Positions 19,622-28,311 of a DNA stretch of 64,000 bases are shown piece by piece. A program made the position numbers and the translations under genes. The DNA comes from Flavobacterium palustre. Lineage in GTDB: Bacteria; Bacteroidota; Bacteroidia; Flavobacteriales; Flavobacteriaceae. Location of the stretch: the NCBI RefSeq assembly GCF_014639535.1, contig NZ_BMGA01000003.1, forward strand, positions 186,001 through 250,000, in the 5' to 3' direction. The notes under the pieces were generated by a model. The model had not been told where the DNA came from. It searched no databases and worked only from the letters and a program-made list of their open reading frames with translations. Position 1 is the first letter of the stretch; every line of letters starts with the position of its first letter.

Positions 19622-20026
19622 ATGTTAGATTTAATTCTATGTGTCGATGACGACCCAATAACACTTATGTTATGTAAAAAGGTAATTAGCAAAGCCTCTT
19701 TTTCAAATACCATTATCACCGCTAAAAACGGCGAAGAAGCACTAGAATACTTCGACTCAATTATCAACAAAGGAGCCACAAAAGAACTCCCTCAATTAAT
19801 ATTTTTAGACCTGAATATGCCTGTTATGGACGGATGGGAATTTCTGGATAATTTCAACACCGATAAATACTCCGAAGTAAACTCAACTAAGATTGTGGTT
19901 TTATCCTCTACAATAGACCCCGAGGATCACGAAAAATCTAAAAAATACCCAATGGTAATCGATTTTCTTTCAAAACCAATCACTTCAAATATGCTAACCT
20001 ATTTAGAATCCAAACTACAACTCTAA
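19622..20026 (+). CDS. Single-domain response regulator (REC only)
   Basis: A 134-residue receiver domain, the same length as its counterpart at 8957-9361. The acidic residues are D9-D10-D11, the phosphoacceptor is D63 in FLDLNMP, with VVLSST and LSKP as the switch and Lys motifs. It has no output domain. The three-base gap to the kinase gene shows the pair is an operon. It is the obvious phosphoacceptor for that kinase. Confidence 0.93.
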   Translation: MLDLILCVDDDPITLMLCKKVISKASFSNTIITAKNGEEALEYFDSIINKGATKELPQLIFLDLNMPVMDGWEFLDNFNTDKYSEVNSTKIVVLSSTIDPEDHEKSKKYPMVIDFLSKPITSNMLTYLESKLQL

Positions 20027-20046
20027 AATAAGAAAAATTACTCCAT

Positions 20047-20080
20047 AAAAAAACCTCGAATTTCTTCGAGGCTTTTTTTT
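20047..20080. terminator. Bidirectional terminator between the response regulator and rpsT
   Basis: CCTCGAA and TTCGAGG form a 7-bp stem with a TTTC loop, flanked by A7 on the left and T8 on the right. Confidence 0.85.
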
Positions 20081-20099
20081 ATATCTTAAAATCGTATGA

Positions 20100-20351
20100 T
20101 TACAATTTACTAACAAATTTAGTTAATTTAGATTTCAAGTTAGAAGCTTTGTTATCATGAATAACATTCTTTTTAGCTAACTTATCAATCATTGAAATAA
20201 CACCTGATAATTTTGAAGCAGCATCTGCTTTATCAGTAGCTAAACGCAAAGCTTTAATAGCGTTACGTGTAGTTTTATGTTGGTATCTGTTTAATACTCT
20301 TTTTTTCTCGTTGCTTCTAATTCTTTTTAAAGCTGACTTATGATTTGCCAT
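20100..20351 (-). CDS. rpsT: 30S ribosomal protein S20
   Basis: At 83 residues it has the usual S20 size. It starts MANHKSALKRIR and is Lys/Arg/Ala-rich and helical throughout; it binds 16S rRNA early in 30S assembly. It lies downstream of the three tRNA-Glu genes on the same strand, with about 160 AT-rich bases between. Confidence 0.97.
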   Translation of the reverse strand: MANHKSALKRIRSNEKKRVLNRYQHKTTRNAIKALRLATDKADAASKLSGVISMIDKLAKKNVIHDNKASNLKSKLTKFVSKL

Positions 20352-20514
20352 TTTGACTTTTTTTTAATTGTAATAATTATTTTAACTATTAGCTAAAAAA
20401 GAAAAACCTCCCACAACTACAGTAAATATTGCAGTCACTTTGGTTTTAACTAATAAAACAAACATCAGAGACACTTGACATTTATTTCATAAAACTATTT
20501 AACAACTAATTTTG

Positions 20515-20586
20515 TAGTCCGTAGGGGAATCGAACCCCTGTTACCAGGATGAAAACCTGGCGTCCTAACCCCTAGACGAACGGACC
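20515..20586 (-). tRNA. tRNA-Glu (TTC), variant copy
   Basis: A 72-base cloverleaf read on the minus strand. The acceptor stem is GGTCCGT/ACGGACT, the anticodon loop is TTTTCAT giving TTC, and the T-arm is AGGGG-TTCGATT-CCCCT. CCA is not encoded. It differs from its two neighbours in the D-arm (CTAGGGG against TATCGG) and in the outer T-stem pair. Confidence 0.93.
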
Positions 20587-20636
20587 AATTATTCCTCTAA
20601 GTTAGTTAAGCATTCTATCTTCTATAGATTAACTTG

Positions 20637-20708
20637 TAGTCCGTGGGGGAATCGAACCCCCCTTACCAGGATGAAAACCTGGCGTCCTAACCGATAGACG
20701 AACGGACC
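20637..20708 (-). tRNA. tRNA-Glu (TTC)
   Basis: A 72-base cloverleaf, minus strand, with anticodon TTC in a TTTTCAT loop and T-arm GGGGG-TTCGATT-CCCCC. The sequence is the same as the copy at 20751-20822. No encoded CCA. Confidence 0.94.
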
Positions 20709-20750
20709 AATATTCCTCAATTTGAGTCGGAACTGTATTTTATTTTTTCG

Positions 20751-20822
20751 TAGTCCGTGGGGGAATCGAACCCCCCTTACCAGGATGAAAACCTGGCGTC
20801 CTAACCGATAGACGAACGGACC
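20751..20822 (-). tRNA. tRNA-Glu (TTC), promoter-proximal copy
   Basis: The first of three tandem genes on the minus strand; it matches the middle copy. The spacers between copies are 42 and 50 bases, so all three are likely cut from one precursor. Confidence 0.94.
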
Positions 20823-20861
20823 GTGCTTTACATTGCGTTGTGCATTTCTGTATTGCGGTTG

Positions 20862-20891
20862 CAAAGATACAACTGTTTTTTAATTGCACAA
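20862..20891 (-). promoter_or_regulatory. Promoter of the tRNA-Glu array
   Basis: The minus strand has TATCTTTG (20869-20862) with TTG at 20891-20889, a 19-base spacer. Transcription would start about 36 bases before the first tRNA. Confidence 0.6.
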
Positions 20892-20918
20892 TAGCTAACA
20901 CAAAAAAAATATATTTTT

Positions 20919-22397
20919 TTAATACGCCTTTGCAAAATACACTCTTCTGCCTGACGGATTCCCAGTAAACACACAGCTTCCCGACTCTTCTACTCCATCC
21001 AGAGGAATACATCTGATAGTTGCTTTAGTCAACTCTTTTATTTTTTCTTCTGTAGCCGCAGTTCCATCCCAATGTGCTGATACAAAACCTCCTTTGTTCT
21101 CTAAGACCTCTTTAAACTCTTCAAAACTATTTACTTCAGTAATATGAGTCTCTCTGTAATTTAATGCCTTATTAAATAAATCTGCCTGGATTTGATCTAA
21201 TAAATCGCTTATAAAAGTCGCAATTCCTTCTTTCGATTTTACTTCTTTAGTCAAAGTATCTCTTCTTGCTACCTCATAAGTTCCATTTTCAAGATCTTTT
21301 GGACCAACAGCAATTCGCACAGGAACCCCTTTCAATTCCCATTCTGCAAATTTAAATCCTGGTTTTTGCGTAGTTCTATCATCAAATTTAACCGAAATAC
21401 GAAGTTTTCTTAAATCAGCAATCAACTTCTCTACTTCTTGCGTTATTTGCACTAATTGTTCATCTGTTTTATATATAGGAACAATCACCACTTGTATTGG
21501 AGCCAAATTAGGAGGTAACACCAATCCCTGATCATCCGAATGCGTCATTACCAAGGCCCCCATCAATCGGGTAGAAACCCCCCAGGAAGTCCCCCACACA
21601 TATTCCTGCTTTCCTTCGGCATTAGCAAACTTCACATCAAAGGCTTCAGCGAAATTTTGCCCCAAAAAATGAGACGTTCCTGCCTGAAGCGCTTTTCCAT
21701 CCTGCATCAAAGCCTCAATACAATAAGTTTCTTCAGCTCCGGCAAAACGTTCAGTTTCTGTTTTCAACCCCTTAACAACAGGAATCGCCATGAAATTTTG
21801 AACAAAATCAGCATATACATTCATCATTTTCTCTGATTCCTCGATAGCTTCTTTTCTCGTTGCATGAGCCGTATGACCTTCCTGCCATAAAAACTCAGCT
21901 GTTCTTAAAAACAAACGCGTACGCATTTCCCATCGAACCACATTAGCCCATTGATTAATTAACAAAGGTAAATCTCTGTAAGATTGTACCCAGCCTTTAT
22001 ATGTTGACCAAATAATCGCTTCACTTGTAGGACGAACTATAAGCTCTTCCTCTAACTTAGCATTTGGATCCACAATTAATTTTCCTGGTTTATCAGGATC
22101 GTTTTTTAATCTGTAATGCGTCACTACAGCACATTCTTTCGCAAAACCTTCGGCATTTTTTTCCTCGGCTTCAAACATACTTTTAGGAACAAATAAAGGA
22201 AAATAAGCATTTTGATGTCCTGTTTCTTTAAACATCCTATCTAACTCTGCCTGCATTTTTTCCCAAATAGCATAACCGTAAGGTTTAATAACCATACAGC
22301 CTCTAACTCCTGAATTTTCGGCTAAATCAGCCTTTACAACCAGCTCATTATACCATTTTGAATAATCTTCTGATCGTGTAGTAAGGTTCTTACTCAT
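20919..22397 (-). CDS. proS: Proline--tRNA ligase
   Basis: This class II synthetase charges tRNA-Pro. At 492 residues it is the short, eukaryote/archaea-like form without the bacterial editing insertion. Motif 2 appears as [21 protein letters not shown] at about 158-178, preceded by the VRPTSEAII block at about 121-129; motif 3 follows in the [17 protein letters not shown] stretch. An anticodon-binding domain (VVIVPIY) and the type-specific C-terminal domain ending RRVYFAKAY complete it. It is a single gene with the tRNA-Glu array on its 3' side. Confidence 0.97.
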   Translation of the reverse strand: MSKNLTTRSEDYSKWYNELVVKADLAENSGVRGCMVIKPYGYAIWEKMQAELDRMFKETGHQNAYFPLFVPKSMFEAEEKNAEGFAKECAVVTHYRLKNDPDKPGKLIVDPNAKLEEELIVRPTSEAIIWSTYKGWVQSYRDLPLLINQWANVVRWEMRTRLFLRTAEFLWQEGHTAHATRKEAIEESEKMMNVYADFVQNFMAIPVVKGLKTETERFAGAEETYCIEALMQDGKALQAGTSHFLGQNFAEAFDVKFANAEGKQEYVWGTSWGVSTRLMGALVMTHSDDQGLVLPPNLAPIQVVIVPIYKTDEQLVQITQEVEKLIADLRKLRISVKFDDRTTQKPGFKFAEWELKGVPVRIAVGPKDLENGTYEVARRDTLTKEVKSKEGIATFISDLLDQIQADLFNKALNYRETHITEVNSFEEFKEVLENKGGFVSAHWDGTAATEEKIKELTKATIRCIPLDGVEESGSCVFTGNPSGRRVYFAKAY

Positions 22398-22460
22398 ATT
22401 GAATAGTTTGGCACAAATTTTGTTTTGTTTTATTTAACTAAATAGTTCAGCAAAACTAAC

Positions 22461-22468
22461 TATTTTTG
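22461..22468 (+). promoter_or_regulatory. -7 box of the repeat-rich lipoprotein gene
   Basis: TATTTTTG matches TAnnTTTG, 31 bases before the ATG. No -33 box is evident. Confidence 0.45.
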
Positions 22469-22498
22469 TAATGTGCAACAATAAAAAACCTAACAGAT

Positions 22499-23500
22499 AT
22501 GAAAACTAATATTTTTTCATCCAAAGAAGCGCAAAATTATCTCTACATTGGATTACTCAGTCTTTTTATGGTTTCTTGTGGCTCTTATCAAAACAGTTCC
22601 TATTATGAAACTGACGGTATATATGGCGCTACAAACAATAGCAATACAGAAATAAATTCCGCCTCAGGCAATTATTATAAAGATTATTTCAGTTCACTAC
22701 AAACCGAAAGTGAAACCCCTGAAGTTTTTACCGATATTGACCAATACAGTGATTTTGATTCATCCGACAACAATCTCCCTTCAAGCTACGCCGGCTGGGG
22801 CAACAACCAAACAGGAACCATAATTAATGTTTACCCTGACTACTGGGGTATGAATTATGGTTTTGGATGGAACAATTGGGGATGGAATAACTGGGGATGG
22901 AATAACTGGGGATGGAACAACTGGGGCATGAATTACGGTTTCGGCTGGAACAATTGGGGTTGGAATAACTGGGGATGGAATTACGGATTTGGCTGGAATA
23001 ATTGGGGAATGAACTATGGTTTAGGCTGGAACAACTGGGGTTGGGATACTTACTACTATTACAATCGTCCTAACAACACCAGATACTATTCAAGCACTGT
23101 AAGCAGAAGAGGTACACCAACTGCAAACTCATCCTATTCTTCAAGAAACTATTCTACAGACAGAAGAAGCTACAGCACAAATAGAAACTATTCAACTAAC
23201 AGAAGCTACTCTACAAGCAGAATAGGAACAAACAGAAACGCTACATTTACAAATTCCAGAAACTACAACAGCAACACACCTCAAACAACTACCAATAGAA
23301 GAAGTTCAACTCAATACCAAAACAATAATAATTCACAACAAAGCAGAACCTATTCCAGAAGCGAAAGCTACACCCCTTCAAGATCCTACAGCAGCCCCTC
23401 TTACGGCGGCGAGAGTAGCGGCCGATCTTATGGAGGCGGCGGCAGTAGTAGTGGCGGTGGCGGTGGTAGCTCAAGATCATCAGGAGGAAGCAGAAGATAA
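22499..23500 (+). CDS. Low-complexity surface lipoprotein with GWNNWG repeats
   Basis: A 333-residue protein with a lipoprotein signal ending FMVSC (C27). After a Ser/Asn/Tyr-rich linker, residues about 116-187 are made of the hexamer GWNNWG broken by MNYGFG units. The rest is Ser/Arg/Asn/Tyr-rich and ends in a Gly/Ser tract. I recognise no enzymatic domain. Similar proteins next to proS in Flavobacterium have, from memory, carried unhelpful names taken from chance matches. Trp/Asn/Gly repeats of this kind could form a beta-structured or carbohydrate-contacting surface, which is inference. The FadL-like gene starts 24 bases downstream. Confidence 0.75.
   Translation: MKTNIFSSKEAQNYLYIGLLSLFMVSCGSYQNSSYYETDGIYGATNNSNTEINSASGNYYKDYFSSLQTESETPEVFTDIDQYSDFDSSDNNLPSSYAGWGNNQTGTIINVYPDYWGMNYGFGWNNWGWNNWGWNNWGWNNWGMNYGFGWNNWGWNNWGWNYGFGWNNWGMNYGLGWNNWGWDTYYYYNRPNNTRYYSSTVSRRGTPTANSSYSSRNYSTDRRSYSTNRNYSTNRSYSTSRIGTNRNATFTNSRNYNSNTPQTTTNRRSSTQYQNNNNSQQSRTYSRSESYTPSRSYSSPSYGGESSGRSYGGGGSSSGGGGGSSRSSGGSRR
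22850..23046 (+). repeat. Short in-frame tandem repeats (GWNNWG units)
   Basis: An 18-base unit of the form ggatggaataactgggg is repeated at least nine times with silent changes, interrupted by atgaattatggtttt-type units. Such tracts expand and contract by slippage or recombination. Confidence 0.8.
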
Positions 23501-23523
23501 TCAATCGTTTTAAAAAAATTACA

Positions 23524-25062
23524 ATGAAAAAATATCTATTTTTAATATTATCCGGACTAGCTCTTAACTCTGTACAAGCGCAAGAAATCACAAGCGGTTT
23601 GAGGTTTGCTCAGGACAACACCACCGGAACAGCACGATACAGAGCTATGAGTGGTGCTTTTGGAGCTTTGGGTGGCGATTTATCTTCTTTAAATTCAAAC
23701 CCTGCCGGTAGTGCCGTTTTTATCAACAACCAACTCGGTTTTTCATTAAGTAATTCTGATACTAACAACAAATCTAATTATTTCGGGAATCGCACTTCCG
23801 AAAAGGACAGTTCATTCGATTTAAATCAGGCAGGTGCCGTATTTGTATTTAACAATCATAATCCAAATAATAATTGGACTAAAATTGCTTTAGCATTAAA
23901 CTACGAAAGAACAAATAACTTCAATAACTCCGTATTTTCAGCAGGTACCAACCTTAACAACTCTGTGGGTGATTATTTTTTAAGTTATGCCAATGCAAAT
24001 CTTAGCAGAGGTCAGGCTGGTATCCCGTTAGGCACTATAACTGATTTTGATTACTACCAATTAAACTACGCCGACCAACAAGCGTTTTTAGGCTACGAAG
24101 GTTACTTAATCAATCCTGAAGAATACAACGACGACAACACTAAATATACTTCTAATGTACCTGCCGGTGGAAATTACTATCATGAAAACACAATAACAGC
24201 GGAAGGTTACAACGGAAAACTATCTTTTAATGCTGCTACAGCTTATAAAGACAAACTTTATCTTGGACTAACACTTAACTCTCATTTTACTGATTTCAGA
24301 CAAAACACTTACTTTTACGAAGTAAACGATAATGCAAATGACAACATTGTAGATTTACTGGACACTTCTTTCGAAAACGAGATCTACACCTATGGCTCCG
24401 GATTTTCATTTCAACTTGGACTTATTGGTAAATTAAATGAACAGGTTCGTCTAGGACTATCTTATCAATCTCCAACTTGGAATAAATTAAACGATGAATT
24501 AAGACAAAATTTAGTTTCGACTATTCAGGATTACACCGAGAATGATAACCCTCCTATAACTTTTACCAATATAGACTCTAACAATACTGTTATTTACCAA
24601 ACCTACAAACTAAGAACTCCGGGAAAAATAACAGGAAGTTTTGCTTATGTATTTGACAAAAAAGGATTAATCAGCTTTGATTACGGCTATAAAGACTATG
24701 GCAATATCAAATATTCGATTGAACAAGACAGCAGAAACGAATTAATCAATTCTGACATTTCCAATGCCTTAAAAGGAGTTTCTGAAATAAGAATAGGTGG
24801 CGAATACAAAATTGAAAGATTAAGCCTTAGAGCAGGATACCATTACGAAGACAGTCCATACAAAGACAAGAAAACGGTTGGTAATCTAAACAGCTATTCA
24901 ACAGGTATCGGCTATAATTTCGGCGGAACAAGAGCTGACATTTCTTACGCTTACGCTAAGAGAAATTCGCAACAAGGTTTCTTTAGCCAGGGTTTTACAG
25001 ATGGTGCAAAAATCAATTCCATCAACAACACCGTTTCTTTATCACTATTATTCGAATTGTAA
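23524..25062 (+). CDS. OmpP1/FadL-family outer-membrane transporter
   Basis: A 512-residue beta-barrel with a signal peptide ending SVQAQ. The N-terminal segment carries the family pattern RYRAMSGAFGALGGDLSSL followed by NPAGSAVF, the hatch and first strand of FadL/TodX proteins, which pass hydrophobic compounds across the outer membrane. Alternating aromatic strands continue to the end (SLSLLFEL). Related Bacteroidota proteins are often called hemin receptors, without clear basis here. It may share a transcript with the lipoprotein gene just upstream. A terminator follows. Confidence 0.88.
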   Translation: MKKYLFLILSGLALNSVQAQEITSGLRFAQDNTTGTARYRAMSGAFGALGGDLSSLNSNPAGSAVFINNQLGFSLSNSDTNNKSNYFGNRTSEKDSSFDLNQAGAVFVFNNHNPNNNWTKIALALNYERTNNFNNSVFSAGTNLNNSVGDYFLSYANANLSRGQAGIPLGTITDFDYYQLNYADQQAFLGYEGYLINPEEYNDDNTKYTSNVPAGGNYYHENTITAEGYNGKLSFNAATAYKDKLYLGLTLNSHFTDFRQNTYFYEVNDNANDNIVDLLDTSFENEIYTYGSGFSFQLGLIGKLNEQVRLGLSYQSPTWNKLNDELRQNLVSTIQDYTENDNPPITFTNIDSNNTVIYQTYKLRTPGKITGSFAYVFDKKGLISFDYGYKDYGNIKYSIEQDSRNELINSDISNALKGVSEIRIGGEYKIERLSLRAGYHYEDSPYKDKKTVGNLNSYSTGIGYNFGGTRADISYAYAKRNSQQGFFSQGFTDGAKINSINNTVSLSLLFEL

Positions 25063-25084
25063 TTATCCCAAAACACCCTAATTA

Positions 25085-25118
25085 CGTCTTGCTTTTATCA
25101 CAACAAGGCGTTTTTTTT
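25085..25118 (+). terminator. Terminator after the FadL-like gene
   Basis: CGTCTTG pairs with CAAGGCG (one G-T pair) and is followed by eight T. An outer ATTACGTC/GACGTAAT repeat brackets the hairpin. Confidence 0.7.
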
Positions 25119-25234
25119 GACGTAATAAAAACGTAATCCTGTCCCGAAGCCTCATAATCAGAAAACAGCTCGGATTGACTTTTGAAAACCACACTAAAAC
25201 AGATACAAAATAATGTTCTTTGAATAAAAAAACG

Positions 25235-25242
25235 TAATTTTG
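25235..25242 (+). promoter_or_regulatory. -7 box of rimO
   Basis: TAATTTTG matches TAnnTTTG and lies 32 bases before the ATG. The short leader is taken up almost entirely by the hairpin at 25249-25264. Confidence 0.5.
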
Positions 25243-25248
25243 CACTCC

Positions 25249-25264
25249 TCCCGAACAATCGGGA
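25249..25264 (+). promoter_or_regulatory. Hairpin in the rimO leader
   Basis: TCCCGA-ACAA-TCGGGA forms a 6-bp stem with a 4-base loop, starting about three bases after the predicted transcription start and ending nine bases before the ATG. It shares its stem with the palindrome at 15905-15924. It could affect translation or mRNA stability; no function is shown. Confidence 0.5.
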
Positions 25265-25273
25265 CACAATAAT

Positions 25274-26587
25274 ATGAGAACCAAGTCTTTAAAAAAGAAT
25301 AAAATAAACGTAATTACCTTAGGGTGTTCAAAAAACATATACGATAGTGAGGTATTAATGGGTCAACTTCGTGCCAACGGAAAAGAAGTGGAACACGAAG
25401 CTCCTGTTGACAGAGAAGGAAATATTATCGTAATTAATACCTGCGGATTTATTGACAATGCCAAAGCAGAATCTGTAAATATGATTTTGGAATATGCTGA
25501 CAAGAAAGAAAAAGGCTTGGTTGACAAAGTTTTTGTTACCGGCTGTTTATCCGAGAGATACCGTCCTGATTTAGAAAAAGAAATCCCTAATGTAGACCAG
25601 TTTTTTGGAACTACCGAATTACCTCAATTATTAAAAGCCTTAGGTGCCGATTACAAACATGAATTATTAGGTGAAAGACTTACTACAACACCTAAAAATT
25701 ATGCTTATTTAAAAATTGCCGAAGGCTGTGACAGACCTTGTAGTTTTTGTGCTATCCCGCTCATGCGAGGCGCTCACGTTTCGCAACCTATCGAAAAATT
25801 AGTAAAAGAAGCCGAAGGTTTAGCTCGTGACGGCGTAAAAGAATTAATTTTAATCGCTCAGGACTTAACTTACTACGGTCTTGATATTTATAAAAAACGT
25901 AACCTTGCTGAATTATTGGAAGCTTTGGCTAAAGTAGAAGGAATCGAATGGATTCGTTTGCATTATGCCTTCCCTACCGGTTTCCCTATGGATGTTTTGG
26001 AATTAATGAAACGCGAACCTAAAATTTGCAACTATATCGACATTCCTTTGCAACACATTTCAGATTCTATTTTAAAATCGATGCGTCGCGGAACAACACA
26101 GGCCAAAACAACTCAACTGTTAAAAGATTTCAGAGCAGCAGTTCCGGGAATGGCTATTCGTACAACATTAATAGTTGGTTATCCGGGAGAAACCCAGGAA
26201 GATTTCGAAATTTTGAAGAATTTTGTTCAGGAAATGAAATTTGACCGAATGGGATGTTTTGCTTATTCTCACGAAGAAAATACCCATGCGTATCTATTAG
26301 AAGATGATGTTCCGGACGAAATCAAGCAAGATCGCGCCAATGAAATCATGGAATTGCAATCGCAAATTTCATGGGATCTGAATCAGGAAAAAATCGGACA
26401 AACATTCAAATGTATTATCGACAGAAAAGAAGGTGGTCATTTTGTAGGCCGTACCGAATTTGATAGTCCGGATGTTGATAACGAAGTACTGATTGATGCT
26501 TCAAAGTACTATTTAAAAACAGGCGACTTTGCAATGATTAAAATTACAGATGCAACAGAATTCGACCTTTATGGCGAGCCTGCATAA
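25274..26587 (+). CDS. rimO: Ribosomal protein S12 methylthiotransferase RimO
   Basis: A 437-residue radical SAM enzyme that adds a methylthio group to Asp of ribosomal protein S12. The N-terminal cluster-binding domain carries C18, C57 and C91 (TLGCSKN, NTCGF, VTGCL). The radical SAM cluster is C152-x3-C156-x2-C159 (CDRPCSFC). A TRAM domain closes the protein (GQTFKCIIDRKEGG onward). It is followed 31 bases later by an unrelated small exported protein. Confidence 0.97.
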   Translation: MRTKSLKKNKINVITLGCSKNIYDSEVLMGQLRANGKEVEHEAPVDREGNIIVINTCGFIDNAKAESVNMILEYADKKEKGLVDKVFVTGCLSERYRPDLEKEIPNVDQFFGTTELPQLLKALGADYKHELLGERLTTTPKNYAYLKIAEGCDRPCSFCAIPLMRGAHVSQPIEKLVKEAEGLARDGVKELILIAQDLTYYGLDIYKKRNLAELLEALAKVEGIEWIRLHYAFPTGFPMDVLELMKREPKICNYIDIPLQHISDSILKSMRRGTTQAKTTQLLKDFRAAVPGMAIRTTLIVGYPGETQEDFEILKNFVQEMKFDRMGCFAYSHEENTHAYLLEDDVPDEIKQDRANEIMELQSQISWDLNQEKIGQTFKCIIDRKEGGHFVGRTEFDSPDVDNEVLIDASKYYLKTGDFAMIKITDATEFDLYGEPA

Positions 26588-26617
26588 TAATAATTTTAGC
26601 TTTATAAAAAAACAACT

Positions 26618-27097
26618 ATGAACAAGACACAATTTTTCTTTGTATTAGCGTTTATAACTATAAGCTTTAATACCGTTTTTGCACAATATGGTTACGGAAA
26701 CGGATACGGTAACGGCTATGGCGGTTACGGAATGGGCAGAAACAGTATGAGCCAAATGAACCAAACCGATATGAAACCAAAAGAAATTCCGGTTGAAGTG
26801 ACTGTTGCTAAAATAATGGAAAAACTAAAACCGCAATTAAATCTTGACGAATTACAAACTATTGCTATCGGTAATGTTTATACCGACATTATAAAATCGC
26901 AAACAGCAATAATGAAAGATGAAAAACTGAGTCAACAGGAAAAGTCTAACGAAATAAAAGCTCTTTTTGAAATTAACGAAAGAAAAGTTAACGAATACCT
27001 AAGCGAAGAGCAAAGACAAAAATACAAAGCTCTAAAAGAAGAAGGCGGAAATAACAAAAAAGAGAAAAAGAAAAAATCAAAAAAGGAAGACGAATAG
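26618..27097 (+). CDS. Small exported protein, Gly/Tyr-rich start, Lys-rich end
   Basis: A 159-residue protein with a signal peptide ending TVFAQ. A short tract of GYGNGY repeats (about 24-40) leads into a helical domain with ELQTIAIGNVYTDII and YLSEEQRQKYKAL. The latter vaguely recalls the L-T-x-x-Q helices of Spy/CpxP-type periplasmic chaperones, but the match is weak. The last 20 residues are almost all Lys and Glu. It sits between rimO and the amidase with short gaps. Function unknown. Confidence 0.7.
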   Translation: MNKTQFFFVLAFITISFNTVFAQYGYGNGYGNGYGGYGMGRNSMSQMNQTDMKPKEIPVEVTVAKIMEKLKPQLNLDELQTIAIGNVYTDIIKSQTAIMKDEKLSQQEKSNEIKALFEINERKVNEYLSEEQRQKYKALKEEGGNNKKEKKKKSKKEDE

Positions 27098-27127
27098 TTT
27101 TCCTTTTTTAATAAAAATAGATTCAAA

Positions 27128-28030
27128 ATGAACAAACATCTTAGCTATTTAATTTCTGCATTAATCATTGCGTCATGCTCGACTAATCCTTATAAAAAAA
27201 GCGAGAAAGAATACGATACAAAACTAAAATCTTTCAAAGATCAAATTTCTGCCAAAGAGCCCGAACCCCTACCTATTGTTAACAAAACAATTATAACTAT
27301 CGACAGCGTTTACAGCAAACAATTGTACACTTTTAAAGATAGTATTTTTAAAGTTGGCCCAACACAATTAAACGATAACATTTACACTGAATGGATTAGC
27401 ACTGTAAACTTCAATCTTCGAAAACCCAACTTTATTATTATTCATCACACCGCTCAGGATTCGCTTCAGCAAACAATCAAAACCTTTACAAAAACAAGCA
27501 CTCAGGTAAGTGCTCATTATGTAATTGCCGACAACGGACATGTAGTACACATGCTAAACGATTATTTACGCGCCTGGCATGCAGGAGTAAGTTCTTGGGG
27601 AAAAAATACCGATATTAATTCCTGCTCCATAGGAATTGAATTAGACAACAATGGTAGCGAACCTTTTTCCGAACCTCAAATCACCAGCCTGATGGCTCTT
27701 TTGAGCAAACTAAAAAGAGATTATAATATTCCGGCTCAAAATATCATTGGTCATTCGGATATTGCTCCAAGTCGAAAAAGAGATCCAAGCAGCTTATTTC
27801 CATGGAAAACCTTAGCAGAAAATGGTTTTGGAGTATGGAAAGACGACGAACTTCCCTTAGCTCCTTTTGATTTTAATGCCGAGTTAGCACTGCAAATTAT
27901 TGGCTATAACACCAAAAATTTAAGCGCAGCCATTACAGCTTTCAAACTGCATTATATGCCTGAAGAAGCTAATGCAATTTTAGATCAAAACACCATCAAT
28001 ACTATTTATTCTATTTATTTAAAACAATAA
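27128..28030 (+). CDS. N-acetylmuramoyl-L-alanine amidase, lipoprotein
   Basis: A 300-residue lipoprotein (lipobox IIASC, C17) with an Amidase_2 domain at about 98-235. It would cut the amide bond between MurNAc and the peptide in peptidoglycan turnover, like AmiD. Zinc-site residues are visible: IIIHHT (H106 or H107), and GHSDIAP followed by RKRDP. The C-terminal about 60 residues form a short helical repeat region (ALQIIGYNTKNLSAAITAFKLHY), similar to a peptidoglycan-binding helical domain. A strong terminator follows. Confidence 0.92.
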   Translation: MNKHLSYLISALIIASCSTNPYKKSEKEYDTKLKSFKDQISAKEPEPLPIVNKTIITIDSVYSKQLYTFKDSIFKVGPTQLNDNIYTEWISTVNFNLRKPNFIIIHHTAQDSLQQTIKTFTKTSTQVSAHYVIADNGHVVHMLNDYLRAWHAGVSSWGKNTDINSCSIGIELDNNGSEPFSEPQITSLMALLSKLKRDYNIPAQNIIGHSDIAPSRKRDPSSLFPWKTLAENGFGVWKDDELPLAPFDFNAELALQIIGYNTKNLSAAITAFKLHYMPEEANAILDQNTINTIYSIYLKQ

Positions 28031-28049
28031 AAGAAACTTTATCACAACA

Positions 28050-28088
28050 AAAAAAGTTCTTTGAGGTAAATACTCAAAGAACTTTTTT
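28050..28088. terminator. Strong terminator after the amidase
   Basis: A perfect 16-bp stem (AAAAAAGTTCTTTGAG with CTCAAAGAACTTTTTT) around a 7-base GTAAATA loop. Confidence 0.9.
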
Positions 28089-28230
28089 GTTATAGAAATG
28101 TCCGCCAAACGAACTAAATACATAATCGGTATTATACTTAAAAATTTCAGACTCTTTAAAATAGTAATCAGTATAAAAAAAGGGGTACAATACCGATAGA
28201 TTCTGTGTTGTTTTCAATAATTGGTACAAT

Positions 28231-28268
28231 AAAAAAACTGCCAAGATTCATTAAACGAACCTTGGCAG
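28231..28268 (-). terminator. Terminator of the porin gene
   Basis: CTGCCAAG and CTTGGCAG form an 8-bp stem. On the minus strand it is followed by seven T (A run at 28231-28237), just after the porin stop codon. Confidence 0.8.
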
Positions 28269-28311
28269 CAAAAAAAATTATCATTTATTGTATTTCGAAT
28301 TTTGAAAATTC

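Noticed and set aside
20622-21012. Overlapping minus-strand reading frames of 80 and 90 codons across the tRNA-Glu genes
   Set aside because: They run through the tRNAs and the 3' end of proS; the repeated peptide in one simply reflects the tandem tRNA copies.
25078-25338. Minus-strand frames before rimO
   Set aside because: They cross a terminator, a promoter and the rimO start; the peptides look random.
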